Notes: generated by a model from the sequence alone, not told the origin. 64,000 bases of DNA from Croceicoccus naphthovorans (GCF_001028705.1 NZ_CP011770.1:685501-749500); one strand, 5' to 3'. Shown: positions 17,931 through 27,767, counted from the stretch's first letter. Translations and numbers: made by a program.

Positions 17931-18703
17931 TTAGGGCGTAGACTCATTAGCGGCGATCCATAGGCGTGTGCAGAAGAGCTTGATGGCAGCGAGGAAGTTA
18001 TCGCTTCGTTTGTCGTATCTGGTGGCCAAGCCTCTGGCGTTTTTGAGTTTCCCGAAGAAACGCTCGACCAGATTACGGTAGCGATACAGGAAGCTGCTGA
18101 ACGCGAAGCCTTTGCGACGATTGCGCTTGACTGGGATGTTGGCGAAGCCACCCTGCGCGGTGATCTGACTGCGAATGGCATCGCTGTCATAAGCCTTATC
18201 GGCGAGAAAGGTGGTGGCGTTCGGCACGGCGGCCAGCAGCCTCTCGGCCTCACGGCAATCGCTCGCCTGGCCTTCGGACAGATGCAGTTGGATCGGCAGG
18301 CCGCGACCATCAACCAGGGCATGGATCTTGGTTGTCAAACCGCCCCGGGAACGTCCCATGCAGCGATTTGGGTCCCCCTTTTTAGGGTCGCACCGTGCTG
18401 GTGGACCCGGATGGAAGAACTGTCGATCATGACCAACTCGCCGTCGAAGGCTTGGCTCACCGCTTCGAGAAGGCGGTCCCACACACCGGCTTTGCGCCAG
18501 CGCACGAAACGGTTGTAGCAGGTGGTATGTGGGCCATAGCGCTCGGGAATATCAGCCCAAGGACTGCCCGTGCGAAAGCGCCACAATATCCCGTCGATGA
18601 CCCGCCGGTCATCCACACGCGGAACCCCGCGAGGCTTGTTCGGCAACAACGGCTCGATCACCAGCCACTCATCATCGGTCAGTTCAAATCTACGACGCGT
18701 CAT
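17931..18703 (-). CDS. IS5-family transposase made by programmed -1 frameshift (orfA/orfB)
   Basis: OrfA starts at 18703 (MTRRRFELTDDEW) with AAGGAG ten bases upstream and runs in frame to about 18335; orfB is readable from about 18482 to 17931 in the -1 frame. The switch site is the A-run followed by G-run at 18374-18383 (CTAAAAAGGGGG on the minus strand). The DDE residues are split: Asp in VMIDSSSIRVHQ (orfA), Asp in ADKAYDSDAIR and Glu in NLVERFFGKLKN (orfB). The TAA stop lies at 17931-17933, outside the inverted repeat, and is built partly from target DNA. Both frames look intact, so the element may be active. Confidence 0.85.
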
Positions 18704-18774
18704 CCAAAGCTCCTTCCCGAAGCCTTGAATCAACCGCGCCCGCGCCGCGCAAGTCAGTTTATGAGTTTACGGCC
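17934..18774 (-). mobile_element. IS5-family insertion sequence, IS427-like, 841 bp
   Basis: A short element with one frameshifted transposase on the minus strand. Terminal inverted repeats are visible: GGGCGTAGACTCATTA at the left end and the reverse complement of the right end, GGCCGTAAACTCATAA, 13 of 16 matching. A TA dinucleotide flanks both ends (17932-17933 and 18775-18776), the target duplication expected for this group. It sits between chvI and pckA, two genes that are usually adjacent in relatives, so insertion is probably recent. Only one copy is present in the window. Confidence 0.85.
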
Positions 18775-18798
18775 TAGTATAGTCATCTCCTTGTCGGT

Positions 18799-18827
18799 TT
18801 GACGCAAATTGCGCGCTCGACTATGCG
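18799..18827 (+). promoter_or_regulatory. Possible sigma-70-type promoter upstream of pckA
   Basis: TTGACG at 18799-18804 and TATGCG at 18822-18827 are 17 bases apart, a housekeeping-type arrangement, about 165 bases before the pckA start. It begins only about 25 bases beyond the right end of the insertion sequence, so it escaped disruption. Match is moderate and unproven. Confidence 0.35.
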
Positions 18828-18859
18828 CGGCACCGGTTCCGGTGTAAAACCGGCAGGGC

Positions 18860-18886
18860 GGCCAATCGCTGGGAGCGCGATTGGCC
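18860..18886. repeat. Perfect 10-base inverted repeat in the pckA leader
   Basis: GGCCAATCGC and GCGATTGGCC pair perfectly around a seven-base loop (TGGGAGC), about 110 bases before the pckA start. It could be a leader hairpin in the pckA message or a regulator binding site. No T run follows, so it is not a simple terminator. Confidence 0.55.
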
Positions 18887-18993
18887 GATCATCCCGCTCG
18901 ATGGTTCGAGGACTTTAAAGCCGCCGCGAAAGTGGCGCCGCCTATGGGAAACGCGAAGTCCGCGCGTGACCGGGGCGCTGACAGGAGAGTAAT

Positions 18994-20583
18994 GTGTCGC
19001 TCAACACGCCGCTTGCCGCCCAAGGGATTGAGACCGGGGCAAAAATTCACGCAAATCTTGGAACCGCCGCCCTTGTCGAACAGGCGCTGGCCCGTGGCGA
19101 AGGCCGCCTCGCCGCGCATGGCCCGCTGGTTGTCGACACCGGCCGGTTCACCGGTCGCAGCGTCAAGGACAAGTTCGTCGTCAAGGATGCGATCACGGCC
19201 GACACGATCAACTGGGGCAAGATCAACCAGCCGATGAGCGAAGAGCATTTCGCAAATCTCAAGGCTGACTTCATGGAAGCGTTAAAAAGTCAGGACGAGC
19301 TTTACGTCGCCGACCTGTTCGGGGGTTCTCAGCCCGAGTATCGCGTCAACGTACGCGTCATCAACCAGATGGCATGGCACAATCTGTTCATCCGCACCCT
19401 GTTGGTCCGCCCGACCGCTGAAGAGCTGGCGGATTTCGTGCCCGAATACACCATCATCAACCTGCCCAGCTTCAAGGCCGATCCGGCCCGCCACGGAAGT
19501 GTTTCGGATACGATAATCGCGGTAAGCTTCAGCGAGAAGCTGATCCTGATTGCCAACACCGAATATTCGGGCGAGATGAAGAAGGGCGTTTTCGGCCTTC
19601 TGAACTATCTCCTGCCCGAACAAGGCGTGATGCCGATGCACTGCTCGGCCAATGTCGGCGCAGACGGCAAGACCGCGATCTTCTTCGGTCTGTCGGGCAC
19701 CGGCAAGACCACGCTTTCGGCCGATGCCAGCCGCACGCTGATCGGCGACGATGAACATGGCTGGTCGGATTCGGCAGTCTTCAACTTCGAAGGCGGCTGC
19801 TATGCCAAGATGATCGACCTCTCGGCAGAGGGAGAGCCCGAAATCTACGCCACGACCAAGATGTTCGGCACCATCCTCGAAAATGTCGCCATGGACGAGG
19901 AAACGCGCGAGATCGACTTTACCGATACCTCGAAGACCGAAAACACCCGCGGCGCCTATCCGATTGAGTTCATCCCGAACACCTCGGAAAAGAACCTTGG
20001 TCCGGTTCCGTCGAACGTCATCATGCTGACCGCCGACGCGTTCGGCGTTCTGCCCCCGATCGCGCGCCTTACGCCCGATCAGGCGATGTATTATTTCCTA
20101 TCCGGTTACACAGCGAAAGTTGCCGGAACCGAGATCGGCGTGACCGAGCCGCAGGCGACGTTCTCGACCTGCTTCGGTGCGCCCTTCATGCCGCGTCACC
20201 CCAGCGTCTACGGCAATCTTCTTAAAGAACGCATCGCACAAGGCGGCGCGCAGTGCTGGCTGGTCAACACCGGCTGGACCGGCGGCCAGTACGGCACCGG
20301 CAGCCGCATGCCGATCAAGGTGACCCGCGCGCTGCTGAACGCCGCGCTCGACGGTTCGCTGAACAATGTCGAGTTCCGCAAGGACGCGAACTTCGGTTTC
20401 GAGGTCCCGGTGGCGGTGCCGGGTGTCGACAGCACGATCCTCGATCCGCGTGCGACGTGGGCCGACAAGGAAGAGTTCGACCGCACGGCGCAGAAGCTGG
20501 TGCAGCTGTTCGTCGACAATTTCGCGGTCTTCGAAGAACACGTCGATGAAGGCGTTCGGCAAGCGGCTCCGACTTCTGCGTGA
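18994..20583 (+). CDS. pckA: Phosphoenolpyruvate carboxykinase (ATP)
   Basis: A 529-residue ATP-dependent PEP carboxykinase, which converts oxaloacetate to PEP at the entry to gluconeogenesis. Seen are the kinase-1 loop [13 protein letters not shown] (about 230-242), the metal-binding [21 protein letters not shown], and the C-terminal [10 protein letters not shown]. The start is GTG at 18994 with AGGAGAG a few bases upstream; an ATG two bases earlier is in another frame. In alphaproteobacteria pckA lies divergent from chvI, as here apart from the IS between them, and ChvI is known to affect pckA in some species. Followed by a strong terminator. Confidence 0.95.
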   Translation: MSLNTPLAAQGIETGAKIHANLGTAALVEQALARGEGRLAAHGPLVVDTGRFTGRSVKDKFVVKDAITADTINWGKINQPMSEEHFANLKADFMEALKSQDELYVADLFGGSQPEYRVNVRVINQMAWHNLFIRTLLVRPTAEELADFVPEYTIINLPSFKADPARHGSVSDTIIAVSFSEKLILIANTEYSGEMKKGVFGLLNYLLPEQGVMPMHCSANVGADGKTAIFFGLSGTGKTTLSADASRTLIGDDEHGWSDSAVFNFEGGCYAKMIDLSAEGEPEIYATTKMFGTILENVAMDEETREIDFTDTSKTENTRGAYPIEFIPNTSEKNLGPVPSNVIMLTADAFGVLPPIARLTPDQAMYYFLSGYTAKVAGTEIGVTEPQATFSTCFGAPFMPRHPSVYGNLLKERIAQGGAQCWLVNTGWTGGQYGTGSRMPIKVTRALLNAALDGSLNNVEFRKDANFGFEVPVAVPGVDSTILDPRATWADKEEFDRTAQKLVQLFVDNFAVFEEHVDEGVRQAAPTSA

Positions 20584-20621
20584 TTTCAGCGGGCCTAACC
20601 CGCGAATCTACCGCATATAAG

Positions 20622-20656
20622 AACGCCCCGGACCTTCGCGGTTCGGGGCGTTTTGC
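20622..20656 (+). terminator. Rho-independent terminator of pckA
   Basis: A 13-base stem, AACGCCCCGGACC with GGTTCGGGGCGTT (one G-U pair), closes a five-base loop and runs into TTTTG. It lies 38 bases after the pckA stop. Confidence 0.85.
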
Positions 20657-20681
20657 TTTGCGACTGGTCCTGCCGGCATAC

Positions 20682-20712
20682 AAAAAGGCGCGAGAGTTTC
20701 CTCCCGCGCCTT
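20682..20712 (-). terminator. Minus-strand intrinsic terminator with GAAA tetraloop
   Basis: On the minus strand, AAGGCGCGGGAG pairs with CTCTCGCGCCTT around a GAAA loop and is followed by a T run (five T in all, counting the end of the stem). No protein gene on this strand precedes it, so it points to a non-coding transcript. Confidence 0.8.
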
Positions 20713-20860
20713 CATTGCCCCCGAATTGCCAGTCCGCACAGTCCCCCAACCGACGGCCCGACTTTCCGAGCTTCACCGGGTCTGCGACCCACCCGGTGTA
20801 TTCCCGACTGCTTGGTCGGTGCCGCTCCTGATTGCCAGGGTGGGCAGCGACTGGCAGTGA
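20682..20860 (-). ncRNA. Candidate structured small RNA on the minus strand
   Basis: The 488-base gap between pckA and pheS holds no convincing protein gene but does hold a minus-strand intrinsic terminator (20682-20712). Just upstream of it on that strand lie three nested helices: TGCCAGTC at 20727-20734 with GACTGGCA at 20849-20856, ACCGAC at 20749-20754 with GTCGGT at 20815-20820, and CACCGGGT at 20774-20781 with ACCCGGTG at 20791-20798. Together they give a rod of about 130 bases with an internal bubble. The overall shape recalls 6S RNA, but I could not match its conserved bases. The 5-prime end and promoter are not located; the interval given is the minimum. Confidence 0.5.
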
Positions 20861-20903
20861 TTTCGCGCACAGCCTTGCCCGCGATCGCGCCATCTGCAAG
20901 CTT

Positions 20904-20937
20904 TTGTTCAGATTCGAACAAGGTTTGTAATAACCTT
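20904..20937. repeat. Two adjoining 6-6-6 dyads upstream of pheS
   Basis: TTGTTC-N6-GAACAA (20904-20921) and AAGGTT-N6-AACCTT (20920-20937) are perfect inverted repeats that share two bases. They lie about 135-170 bases before pheS and upstream of the candidate small RNA on the other strand, so they may be operators or hairpins for either transcript. Confidence 0.4.
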
Positions 20938-21071
20938 GACGACCTTGTCATGGAACCGATCCAAAGCTGTGCCGCGCCGGGGCATTGCGGTTATGCCCTG
21001 TCCTGCCTAGAGAGCGCATCCAGCCGGAAAAGACCGCACAACTTTCAGATTTTCAGGAACGCCAAGGACCC

Positions 21072-22172
21072 ATGCCCGATACCGATTCGCTCCGCGCCGA
21101 TGCCCTCGCGCGCATTGCCGAGGCCGACACGCTCGACACGCTGGAGCAGCACCGGGTCGCGTTTCTGGGCAAGAAGGGCAGTATTTCGGGCCTGATGAAG
21201 ACGCTGGGCGGAATGAGCCCGGAGGAACGGTCCGAGGCGGGCGCGAAGTTCAACGCATTGCGGAACGAGGTTGCCGAAGCGCTGGCAACGCGCAAGGCGG
21301 GTCTGGAGGCTGCTGCGCTGGAGGCGAAGCTGGCGTCGGAAACGCTCGACCTTTCGCTCCCCGCGCCAGATGCGCCGACCGGGTCGGTTCATCCGGTTAG
21401 CCAAGTGATGGACGAACTGGCCGAGATTTTCGCAGACATGGGTTTTGCCGTCGCGACCGGCCCGGAGATCGAGGACGATTGGCACAACTTCACCGCGCTC
21501 AACATGCCGGAAAGCCATCCGGCGCGCGCGATGCACGATACGTTCTATTTTCCCGATACCGATGAGCATGGCCGGTCCATGTTGCTCAGGACTCATACCT
21601 CGCCGGTGCAAATCCGTTCGATGTTGAACGAAGGCGCACCGCTGCGCATCATCGCGCCGGGGCGGGTCTATCGCAGCGACAGCGACGCGACGCACACGCC
21701 GATGTTCCACCAGATCGAGGGTCTCGTCATCGACAAGGGCATTCACCTTGGCCGCCTGAAATGGACGCTCGAGACGTTCCTGAAAGCTTTTTTTGAGCGG
21801 GACGACATCGTCCTGCGCCTGCGTCCCAGCTATTTCCCCTTCACCGAACCTTCTGTCGAAGTCGACGTCGGGTATTCGATGGAAAAGGGACGCCGTGTCG
21901 TCGGCGGATCGGGCGACGATGAAGGTCACGCGTGGATGGAAGTGCTGGGCAGCGGCATGGTCAATCGCAAGGTGATCGAATTCGGCGGGCTGGACCCCGA
22001 CGAGTGGCAGGGCTTTGCCTTCGGCACCGGCGTGGACCGGCTTGCCATGCTGAAATACGGCATGGACGACTTGCGCGCCTTCTTCGACGGCGATCTGCGC
22101 TGGATGAAGCATTATGGATTCGCGGCGCTCGACGTGCCCACCCTGTCGGGCGGCGTGGGAGTGGGCGCATGA
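21072..22172 (+). CDS. pheS: Phenylalanyl-tRNA synthetase alpha subunit
   Basis: A 366-residue catalytic subunit of the (alpha-beta)2 phenylalanyl-tRNA synthetase. After the N-terminal tRNA-binding coiled coil (about 1-90) come the class II motifs: [10 protein letters not shown], motif 2 in [22 protein letters not shown] and motif 3 in [17 protein letters not shown]. Start at 21072 follows AAGGA and gives the family start; the frame is open further upstream but is not family-like. Its last bases overlap pheT in an ATGA junction, so the subunits are translated together. A 488-base non-coding region with dyads precedes it. Confidence 0.96.
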   Translation: MPDTDSLRADALARIAEADTLDTLEQHRVAFLGKKGSISGLMKTLGGMSPEERSEAGAKFNALRNEVAEALATRKAGLEAAALEAKLASETLDLSLPAPDAPTGSVHPVSQVMDELAEIFADMGFAVATGPEIEDDWHNFTALNMPESHPARAMHDTFYFPDTDEHGRSMLLRTHTSPVQIRSMLNEGAPLRIIAPGRVYRSDSDATHTPMFHQIEGLVIDKGIHLGRLKWTLETFLKAFFERDDIVLRLRPSYFPFTEPSVEVDVGYSMEKGRRVVGGSGDDEGHAWMEVLGSGMVNRKVIEFGGLDPDEWQGFAFGTGVDRLAMLKYGMDDLRAFFDGDLRWMKHYGFAALDVPTLSGGVGVGA

Positions 22173-24568
22173 AGCTCTCGCTCTCCTGGTTGAAGGACCA
22201 CCTCGACACCGAAGCTACGTCCACGGAAATCGCGGCGAAGCTGAATGCTATCGGGCTTGAGGTCGAAGGCATGGAGAACCCGGCGGAGGCGCTTGCTGGT
22301 TTCCGCGTGGCGAAAGTGCTGACGGCGCAAAGGCATCCCGATGCGGACAAGCTGCAAGTGCTGTCGGTCGATCTGGGTGACGGACAGCCGCTGCAGGTCG
22401 TCTGCGGCGCGCCGAACGCGCGGGCGGGCCTTGTCGGCGTGCTGGGAACGCCGGGCGCGGTCGTGCCGTCGAACGGGATGGAAATGCGCAAGGCGGCGAT
22501 CCGCGGCGTCGAATCGAACGGCATGATGTGCTCCAGCCGCGAGCTGGACCTTGGCGACGACCACGATGGCATCATCGAGCTTCCCGCCGATGCGCCGATC
22601 GGCACCGAGTTTGCGACTTTCGCCGACCTCGACGATCCGGTCTTCGACCTCTCGATCACCCCGAACCGCCCGGATTGCATGGGCGTCTATGGCATCGCCC
22701 GCGATCTGGCGGCGGCTGGGCTTGGCACCTTGAAGCCGGTTGCCGATGCGGTCCACGCGGGCAGCTACCCCTGTCCGGTCGAGATCCGCAGCGACGACCG
22801 CGAAGGTTGTCCTGCGTTCTTCGGGCGCGTCATCAAGGGCGTGACCAACGGCGAAAGTCCCGCGTGGATGCAGGCTCGGCTGAAGTCGGCGGGCCAACGT
22901 CCGATCTCGGCTCTTGTCGACATCACCAACTACGTGATGCTGACTTATGGCCGCCCCAGCCATGCCTATGACATCGCCAAGCTGGCCGGCGCGATCGTCG
23001 CGCGGCGGGCCAAGCCGGGCGAGGGCGTGACTGCGCTTAATGAAAAGCACTACCTGCTCGACGACAGCATGACCGTTATCGCCGACGACAATGGTGTGCA
23101 CGACATCGCGGGCATCATGGGCGGGGAGCATTCGGGCTGCGGCGCGGATACGACCGATGTCCTGCTGGAGGTTGCCTATTTCGACCCCGAACGCATCGCC
23201 CACACGGGCCGCGCCCTGACGCTGACCAGTGATGCGCGCAGCCGGTTCGAACGCGGGGTGGATACCGATTTCCTTGGTACCGGTCTCGAAATCCTGACCG
23301 GTCTGATCCTCGACATCTGCGGTGGCGAGGCCAGCGAGGCCGTGCACGTCGGCGCGCCGCCAGCAGGTGGCAAGGTCGTACGTTACGAACCCGCGCTGGC
23401 CGAAACCCTAGGCGGTGTTTCCGTGCGCGAGGATGAGCAGAAGCGCATTCTGGCCGCGCTGGGCTTCGAGATTGCCGAGGTCGAGGACCACTGGGCGGTC
23501 ACCGTGCCAAGCTGGCGTCCCGACGTCGACGGCGCGCCCGACATCGTTGAGGAAGTGATCCGCATCCACGGGCTGGACGACGTGCCCTCGGTCGCATTGC
23601 CGCGCGCCGAAGGCGTTGCCAAGCCGACCGCGACCCCGTTGCAGAGCCGCGAGCGCCGCGTGCGCCGCGCCGCCGCCGCGCGGGGGCTGCACGAGGCGAT
23701 CACGTGGTCGTTCCTGCCGATGGCCGAGGCTGAAGCCTTCGCCGACGAACCGCTGTGGGTTTTGGCCAATCCGATCAGCGAGGACATGAAGGCCATGCGC
23801 CCCTCGCTTATCCCCGGCCTGTTGATGGCCGCCCAGCGCAACATGGCACGCGGGGCATCCTCGGTTCGGCTGTTCGAGCTTGGCCGGCGCTATCTGCGTG
23901 GCAAGGGCGGTGCGAGCGACGAGCGCCTGACGCTGGGCGTCGTGCTGGCGGGCGAGCGCACGCCGCGTTCGTGGCAGCAGGGCAAGGCGCAGGGCTTCGA
24001 TGCGTTCGACGCCAAGGCCGAGGTTATGGCGCTGTTGGAAGCTGCCGGAGCGCCGGTCGGCAACCTGATGGTGATGAACGAAGCGGGCGCACAGTATCAC
24101 CCCGGCCAGTCGGCGACGCTGCGGCTTGGGCCGAAAAACGTGCTGGCACGCTTCGGCACGCTGCACCCGGCGGTTGCCAAGCAGTTCGACATCGATGGCC
24201 CCGTCGTCGTGGCCGAAATCGATCTGGAAGCCATCCCGGCCAAGAAGGGCGCGGCCACGTTCACGCGGGCCAGCTATACGCCGCCCTCGCTTCAGGCCGT
24301 ATCACGTGACTTCGCGTTTCTCGTTCCCGCAGACCTTCCCGCTGGCGACCTTGTCCGCGTGGTCAAGGGTGCGGACAAGAAGCGGATCGTCGATGCCCGC
24401 CTGTTCGACGTATTCACCGGGCAGGGCGTGCCAGAGGGGCAGAAGTCGCTGGCCATCGAAGTGACGATGCAGCCCATCGAGGCGACGTTCACCGATGCGG
24501 ACCTGAAAGCGGTCAGCGATGCGGTCACCGCCGCCGCGGCCAAGCAGGGCGCAACGCTGCGCGGATGA
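22169..24568 (+). CDS. pheT: Phenylalanyl-tRNA synthetase beta subunit
   Basis: A 799-residue beta subunit, normal bacterial length. Domains in order: EMAP-II-like tRNA-binding OB fold (about 40-150, with [15 protein letters not shown]), B3/B4 editing domain (about 210-390, with [17 protein letters not shown] and [10 protein letters not shown]), B5 (about 400-470), catalytic-like core (about 480-690, with [23 protein letters not shown]), and the C-terminal ferredoxin-like anticodon-binding domain (about 706-799, with [20 protein letters not shown]). Overlaps pheS by four bases. The editing domain removes mischarged Tyr from tRNA-Phe. Confidence 0.96.
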   Translation: MKLSLSWLKDHLDTEATSTEIAAKLNAIGLEVEGMENPAEALAGFRVAKVLTAQRHPDADKLQVLSVDLGDGQPLQVVCGAPNARAGLVGVLGTPGAVVPSNGMEMRKAAIRGVESNGMMCSSRELDLGDDHDGIIELPADAPIGTEFATFADLDDPVFDLSITPNRPDCMGVYGIARDLAAAGLGTLKPVADAVHAGSYPCPVEIRSDDREGCPAFFGRVIKGVTNGESPAWMQARLKSAGQRPISALVDITNYVMLTYGRPSHAYDIAKLAGAIVARRAKPGEGVTALNEKHYLLDDSMTVIADDNGVHDIAGIMGGEHSGCGADTTDVLLEVAYFDPERIAHTGRALTLTSDARSRFERGVDTDFLGTGLEILTGLILDICGGEASEAVHVGAPPAGGKVVRYEPALAETLGGVSVREDEQKRILAALGFEIAEVEDHWAVTVPSWRPDVDGAPDIVEEVIRIHGLDDVPSVALPRAEGVAKPTATPLQSRERRVRRAAAARGLHEAITWSFLPMAEAEAFADEPLWVLANPISEDMKAMRPSLIPGLLMAAQRNMARGASSVRLFELGRRYLRGKGGASDERLTLGVVLAGERTPRSWQQGKAQGFDAFDAKAEVMALLEAAGAPVGNLMVMNEAGAQYHPGQSATLRLGPKNVLARFGTLHPAVAKQFDIDGPVVVAEIDLEAIPAKKGAATFTRASYTPPSLQAVSRDFAFLVPADLPAGDLVRVVKGADKKRIVDARLFDVFTGQGVPEGQKSLAIEVTMQPIEATFTDADLKAVSDAVTAAAAKQGATLRG

Positions 24569-24578
24569 TCGGGCGGGG

Positions 24579-25484
24579 ATGAGCGACAGCATTACCATCG
24601 GATCGGGTGCACTGACCGCGCGCATCGCGTCGCTTGGGGCCGAGCTGGTCTCGATCGCCGATGCCAAGGGTGCCGAGTGGATGACCGATGGCGATCCAGC
24701 GGTTTGGTCGGGCCGTTCGCCGATCCTGTTCCCGATCGTGGGCGAACTGGCCGAGGGCAAGATGCGGCTGGACGGCGCGGAATACGATCTCGCGCGGCAC
24801 GGGTTTGCCCGCAAGCGCGCGTTCGATTGCGTCGCGCACGATGCCGAAACCGCGCTGTTTCGCCTGTCCGACGATGCCGAGACGCGGGCGGTCTATCCCT
24901 TCGCCTTCGAACTCGACCTCCACTACGCGGCCCGGGATGCGATGCTGACGATGACCGCCACGGTCCGCAACACCGGCGATGGCGCGATGCCGTTCAGCAT
25001 CGGTTTTCACCCCGGTTTCGCATGGCCGCTGCCTGGCGGGGGTGAAAAGCAGGCGCACGCGGTGCGCTTTATGGAGCGCGAGGCCGGACCGATCCGCAGG
25101 CTTAACGGCGACGGTCTGCTGTGCTTTTTCGAAGACACGCCCGTCGTCGATCGCCGCATTGCGCTGCATTCGGGCCTGTTCCGGGCCGATGCGTTGATCT
25201 GGGATCAATTGAACAGCCGCGGCTTGCGCTACGAAGGGGAAATGCCGGAGGGTGAGGGCAGCCCCGCCGCTATCGACATCGCCTTTCCCGATTGCCCGAT
25301 GCTGGGCATCTGGCAAAAACCGGGGGCGGACTTTATCTGCCTCGAACCGTGGGCGGGACATGCCGATCCGGTCGGGTTCGACGGCGACTTTCGCGACAAA
25401 CCGGGCGTGATGGAACTCGAACCCGGTGCCGAACGTGCGTTCCGCGTGACCATCGCCATTCGCCCCGCGCAGACAGGAGACTGA
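24579..25484 (+). CDS. Aldose 1-epimerase family protein (LacX-like)
   Basis: A 301-residue galactose-mutarotase-fold protein. Family features are the N-terminal LGAELVSIADAKGAEWMTDGDP, the central ILFPIVGEL, the catalytic-type histidine in FSIGFHPGFAWPLPG, and CLEPWAGHADP near the C-terminus, whose Glu is the expected general base. It resembles the LacX branch, acting on an unidentified sugar. It starts ten bases after pheT, and the SDR gene follows four bases on, so it probably belongs to the pheST-to-prfC transcript by simple proximity. Confidence 0.85.
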   Translation: MSDSITIGSGALTARIASLGAELVSIADAKGAEWMTDGDPAVWSGRSPILFPIVGELAEGKMRLDGAEYDLARHGFARKRAFDCVAHDAETALFRLSDDAETRAVYPFAFELDLHYAARDAMLTMTATVRNTGDGAMPFSIGFHPGFAWPLPGGGEKQAHAVRFMEREAGPIRRLNGDGLLCFFEDTPVVDRRIALHSGLFRADALIWDQLNSRGLRYEGEMPEGEGSPAAIDIAFPDCPMLGIWQKPGADFICLEPWAGHADPVGFDGDFRDKPGVMELEPGAERAFRVTIAIRPAQTGD

Positions 25485-25488
25485 GATC

Positions 25489-26238
25489 ATGCCGACAGCA
25501 CTCGTAACCGGAGCGACTTCGGGCATTGGCGCGGCCTGTGCGCGCGAATTCGTGGCGGCTGGCTGGCACGTCGTCGGCACCGGCCGCCGCGTGGACCGGC
25601 TGGATGCGCTGCGTAAGGAACTGGGTGAACGGTTCTGCCCCGCAGCGTTCGACGTTTGCGACGAGGATGCCCGCGATGCGGCGCTAAATGCGTTGGAGGG
25701 GCCTTTCGCGCAGATCGATTGCCTGGTGAACAATGCGGGACTGGCGCTGGGTACGTCGCCCGCGCAGGAAGCCGATATCGATCAGTGGAAGACGATGATC
25801 GACACCAACGTCGTCGCGCTGGTTTCGCTGACGCGCAAGCTCTTGCCCGCGCTGATCGAGGCAAAGGGCGCGATCATCAACCTGTCTTCGGTCGCGGCGA
25901 CTTATCCCTATACCGGCGGCAACGTCTACGGCGGGACCAAGGCGTTCGTGCGCCAGTTCAGTCTTGGCCTCCGATCCGACCTGCAAGGCACCGGCGTGCG
26001 CGTCACCTCGATAGAACCGGGCATGGTCGAGACAGAGTTCACCGTCATCCGCACCGGCGGCAACCAGCAGGCGAGCGACAATCTCTACGCCGGATCGAAC
26101 CCGATGACCGGAGAGGATATCGCCGAAACCATCCTGTGGGTTGCGACTTTGCCGCCGCACCTCAACATCAACACGCTGGAACTGATGCCGGTAAGCCAGA
26201 GCTTTGCCGGATTTCAGGTTGCCCGCCAACAAGACTGA
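25489..26238 (+). CDS. Short-chain dehydrogenase (YdfG-like)
   Basis: A 249-residue classical SDR. The cofactor site is VTGATSGIGAACA (6-18) with GTGRRVDRLDAL suggesting NADP preference from the Arg pair; NNAG follows at about 82-85, and the catalytic Ser, Tyr and Lys appear in INLSSVAATYPYTGGNVYGGTKAF. The C-terminal IEPGMVETEF is typical of the YdfG/serine 3-dehydrogenase branch acting on 3-hydroxy acids. The substrate is inferred only at that level. Located between the epimerase and prfC with short spacers. Confidence 0.88.
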   Translation: MPTALVTGATSGIGAACAREFVAAGWHVVGTGRRVDRLDALRKELGERFCPAAFDVCDEDARDAALNALEGPFAQIDCLVNNAGLALGTSPAQEADIDQWKTMIDTNVVALVSLTRKLLPALIEAKGAIINLSSVAATYPYTGGNVYGGTKAFVRQFSLGLRSDLQGTGVRVTSIEPGMVETEFTVIRTGGNQQASDNLYAGSNPMTGEDIAETILWVATLPPHLNINTLELMPVSQSFAGFQVARQQD

Positions 26239-26243
26239 CCCGC

Positions 26244-27767
26244 ATGTCATCCGAACGCCGTACATTCGCGATCATCTCGCACCCCGACGCGGGTAAGACC
26301 ACGCTGACCGAAAAGCTGCTGTTGACCGGCGGCGCGATTCACCTGGCTGGGGAGGTGAAGGCGCGCGGGCAGGCGCGGCGTGCCCGGTCGGACTGGATGA
26401 AGATTGAGCAGCAGCGCGGCATCTCCGTCACCTCCAGCGTGATGACGTTCGAGCGCGATGGCATGACGTTCAACCTGCTCGACACGCCGGGGCACGAGGA
26501 TTTTTCCGAAGATACCTATCGCACGCTGACAGCGGTCGATTCCGCGATCATGGTGATCGACGCCGCCAAGGGTATCGAACCGCAGACCCGCAAGCTGTTC
26601 GAGGTCTGTCGGTTGCGCAGCGTGCCGATTATCACTTTCGTCAACAAGGTAGACCGCGAAGGGCGCGAACCGTTCGAACTGCTGGACGAAGTGGCCGACA
26701 TGCTGGCGCTGGACGTCTGCCCGATGACTTGGCCGGTCGGCATGGGCGGACGGTTCGAGGGTATTCTCGACCTCGCCACCGGTGCCGTCGCCCGGCCCGA
26801 AGGTAGGTCGAAGGAGTTTCTCGGTAAAGTCGATGAAAATGCGACGATCCCCGATGAGTTTTCAGAGCAGGCCGAACTGGCGCAGGCGGGCTATCCGGAA
26901 TTCGACGTCGAAGCCTATCGCGGCGGCGACCTGACGCCGGTCTATTTCGGGTCGGCGCTCAAGAACTTTGGCGTGGTGCAACTGATCGAGGCGATTGCCC
27001 AGCACGCCCCGCCGCCGCGCCCGCAGCCGAGCGAGAGCGGTCCGGTCGAGCCGGGCAAGGACGAAGTATCGGGCTTCATCTTCAAGGTGCAGGCCAATAT
27101 GGATCCGCAGCACCGCGACCGCATCGCCTTCATGCGGCTGGTGTCGGGCACGTTCAAGCGCGGCATGAAGCTGACGCCATCGGGCCTTGGGAAGCCGATT
27201 GCTGTGCATTCGCCGATCATGTTCTTCGCACAGGATCGAGAGATTGCCGATACCGCCGAACCCGGCGATATCATCGGCATTCCGAACCATGGCACCCTGC
27301 GCGTGGGGGACAGCCTGTCAGAGCGGAACGACATCCGGTTTACCGGCCTGCCCAACTTCGCGCCCGAAATCCTGCGCCGTGTGGCGTTGGTCGATCCGAC
27401 CAAGACCAAGCAACTGCGCAAGGCGCTGGACGACCTGTCGGAAGAAGGCGTGATCCAGGTGTTCTACCCCGAAATCGGCAGCCAGTGGGTAATCGGCGTG
27501 GTCGGTCAGCTTCAGCTCGATGTGCTGATCAGCCGGCTTGCGGCGGAATACAAGGTCGAGGCGAACCTTGAACCCGCGCCCTTTGCCACCGCGCGGTGGG
27601 TAAAAGGTGACGACAAGAAGATCGAGGAATTCGCCGGGTTCAACCGCGCCAACATGGCGAAAGACCGCGACGGGGACTCGGTGTTCCTCGCCAAGTCGCC
27701 GTGGGATGTCGGCTATCAGCAGGAAAAGAACCCTGACCTGACCTTCGGCGCGACCAAGGAGCGATAA
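26244..27767 (+). CDS. prfC: Peptide chain release factor 3
   Basis: A 507-residue translational GTPase that recycles RF1/RF2 from the ribosome after peptide release. G motifs are seen in order: SHPDAGKTTL (G1), QQRGISVTSSVM (G2), DTPGHEDFSEDTYRTL (G3) and FVNKVDREG (G4), followed by domains II and III with FIFKVQANMDPQHRDRIAF and NFAPEILRRV. Full length for RF3. The start at 26244 is the normal family start; the frame is open further upstream through the SDR gene but is not coding there. Its TAATG stop overlaps the next start by one base. Confidence 0.95.
   Translation: MSSERRTFAIISHPDAGKTTLTEKLLLTGGAIHLAGEVKARGQARRARSDWMKIEQQRGISVTSSVMTFERDGMTFNLLDTPGHEDFSEDTYRTLTAVDSAIMVIDAAKGIEPQTRKLFEVCRLRSVPIITFVNKVDREGREPFELLDEVADMLALDVCPMTWPVGMGGRFEGILDLATGAVARPEGRSKEFLGKVDENATIPDEFSEQAELAQAGYPEFDVEAYRGGDLTPVYFGSALKNFGVVQLIEAIAQHAPPPRPQPSESGPVEPGKDEVSGFIFKVQANMDPQHRDRIAFMRLVSGTFKRGMKLTPSGLGKPIAVHSPIMFFAQDREIADTAEPGDIIGIPNHGTLRVGDSLSERNDIRFTGLPNFAPEILRRVALVDPTKTKQLRKALDDLSEEGVIQVFYPEIGSQWVIGVVGQLQLDVLISRLAAEYKVEANLEPAPFATARWVKGDDKKIEEFAGFNRANMAKDRDGDSVFLAKSPWDVGYQQEKNPDLTFGATKER

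Noticed and set aside
18992..18994. ATG two bases before the pckA start
   Set aside because: It is in a different frame that closes at once; the GTG at 18994 opens the PEP carboxykinase frame.
20727..20856. 6S RNA assignment for the folded region
   Set aside because: The rod-with-bubble outline fits, but I could not find the conserved 6S bases, so only a generic candidate RNA is reported.
20904..20921. GTTCGAATC on the minus strand, like a tRNA T-loop
   Set aside because: No acceptor, D or anticodon stems could be built around it; it is just the loop of a palindrome.
21045..22112. Open frame on the minus strand across pheS
   Set aside because: Antisense to a well-recognised tRNA synthetase gene and without recognisable motifs.
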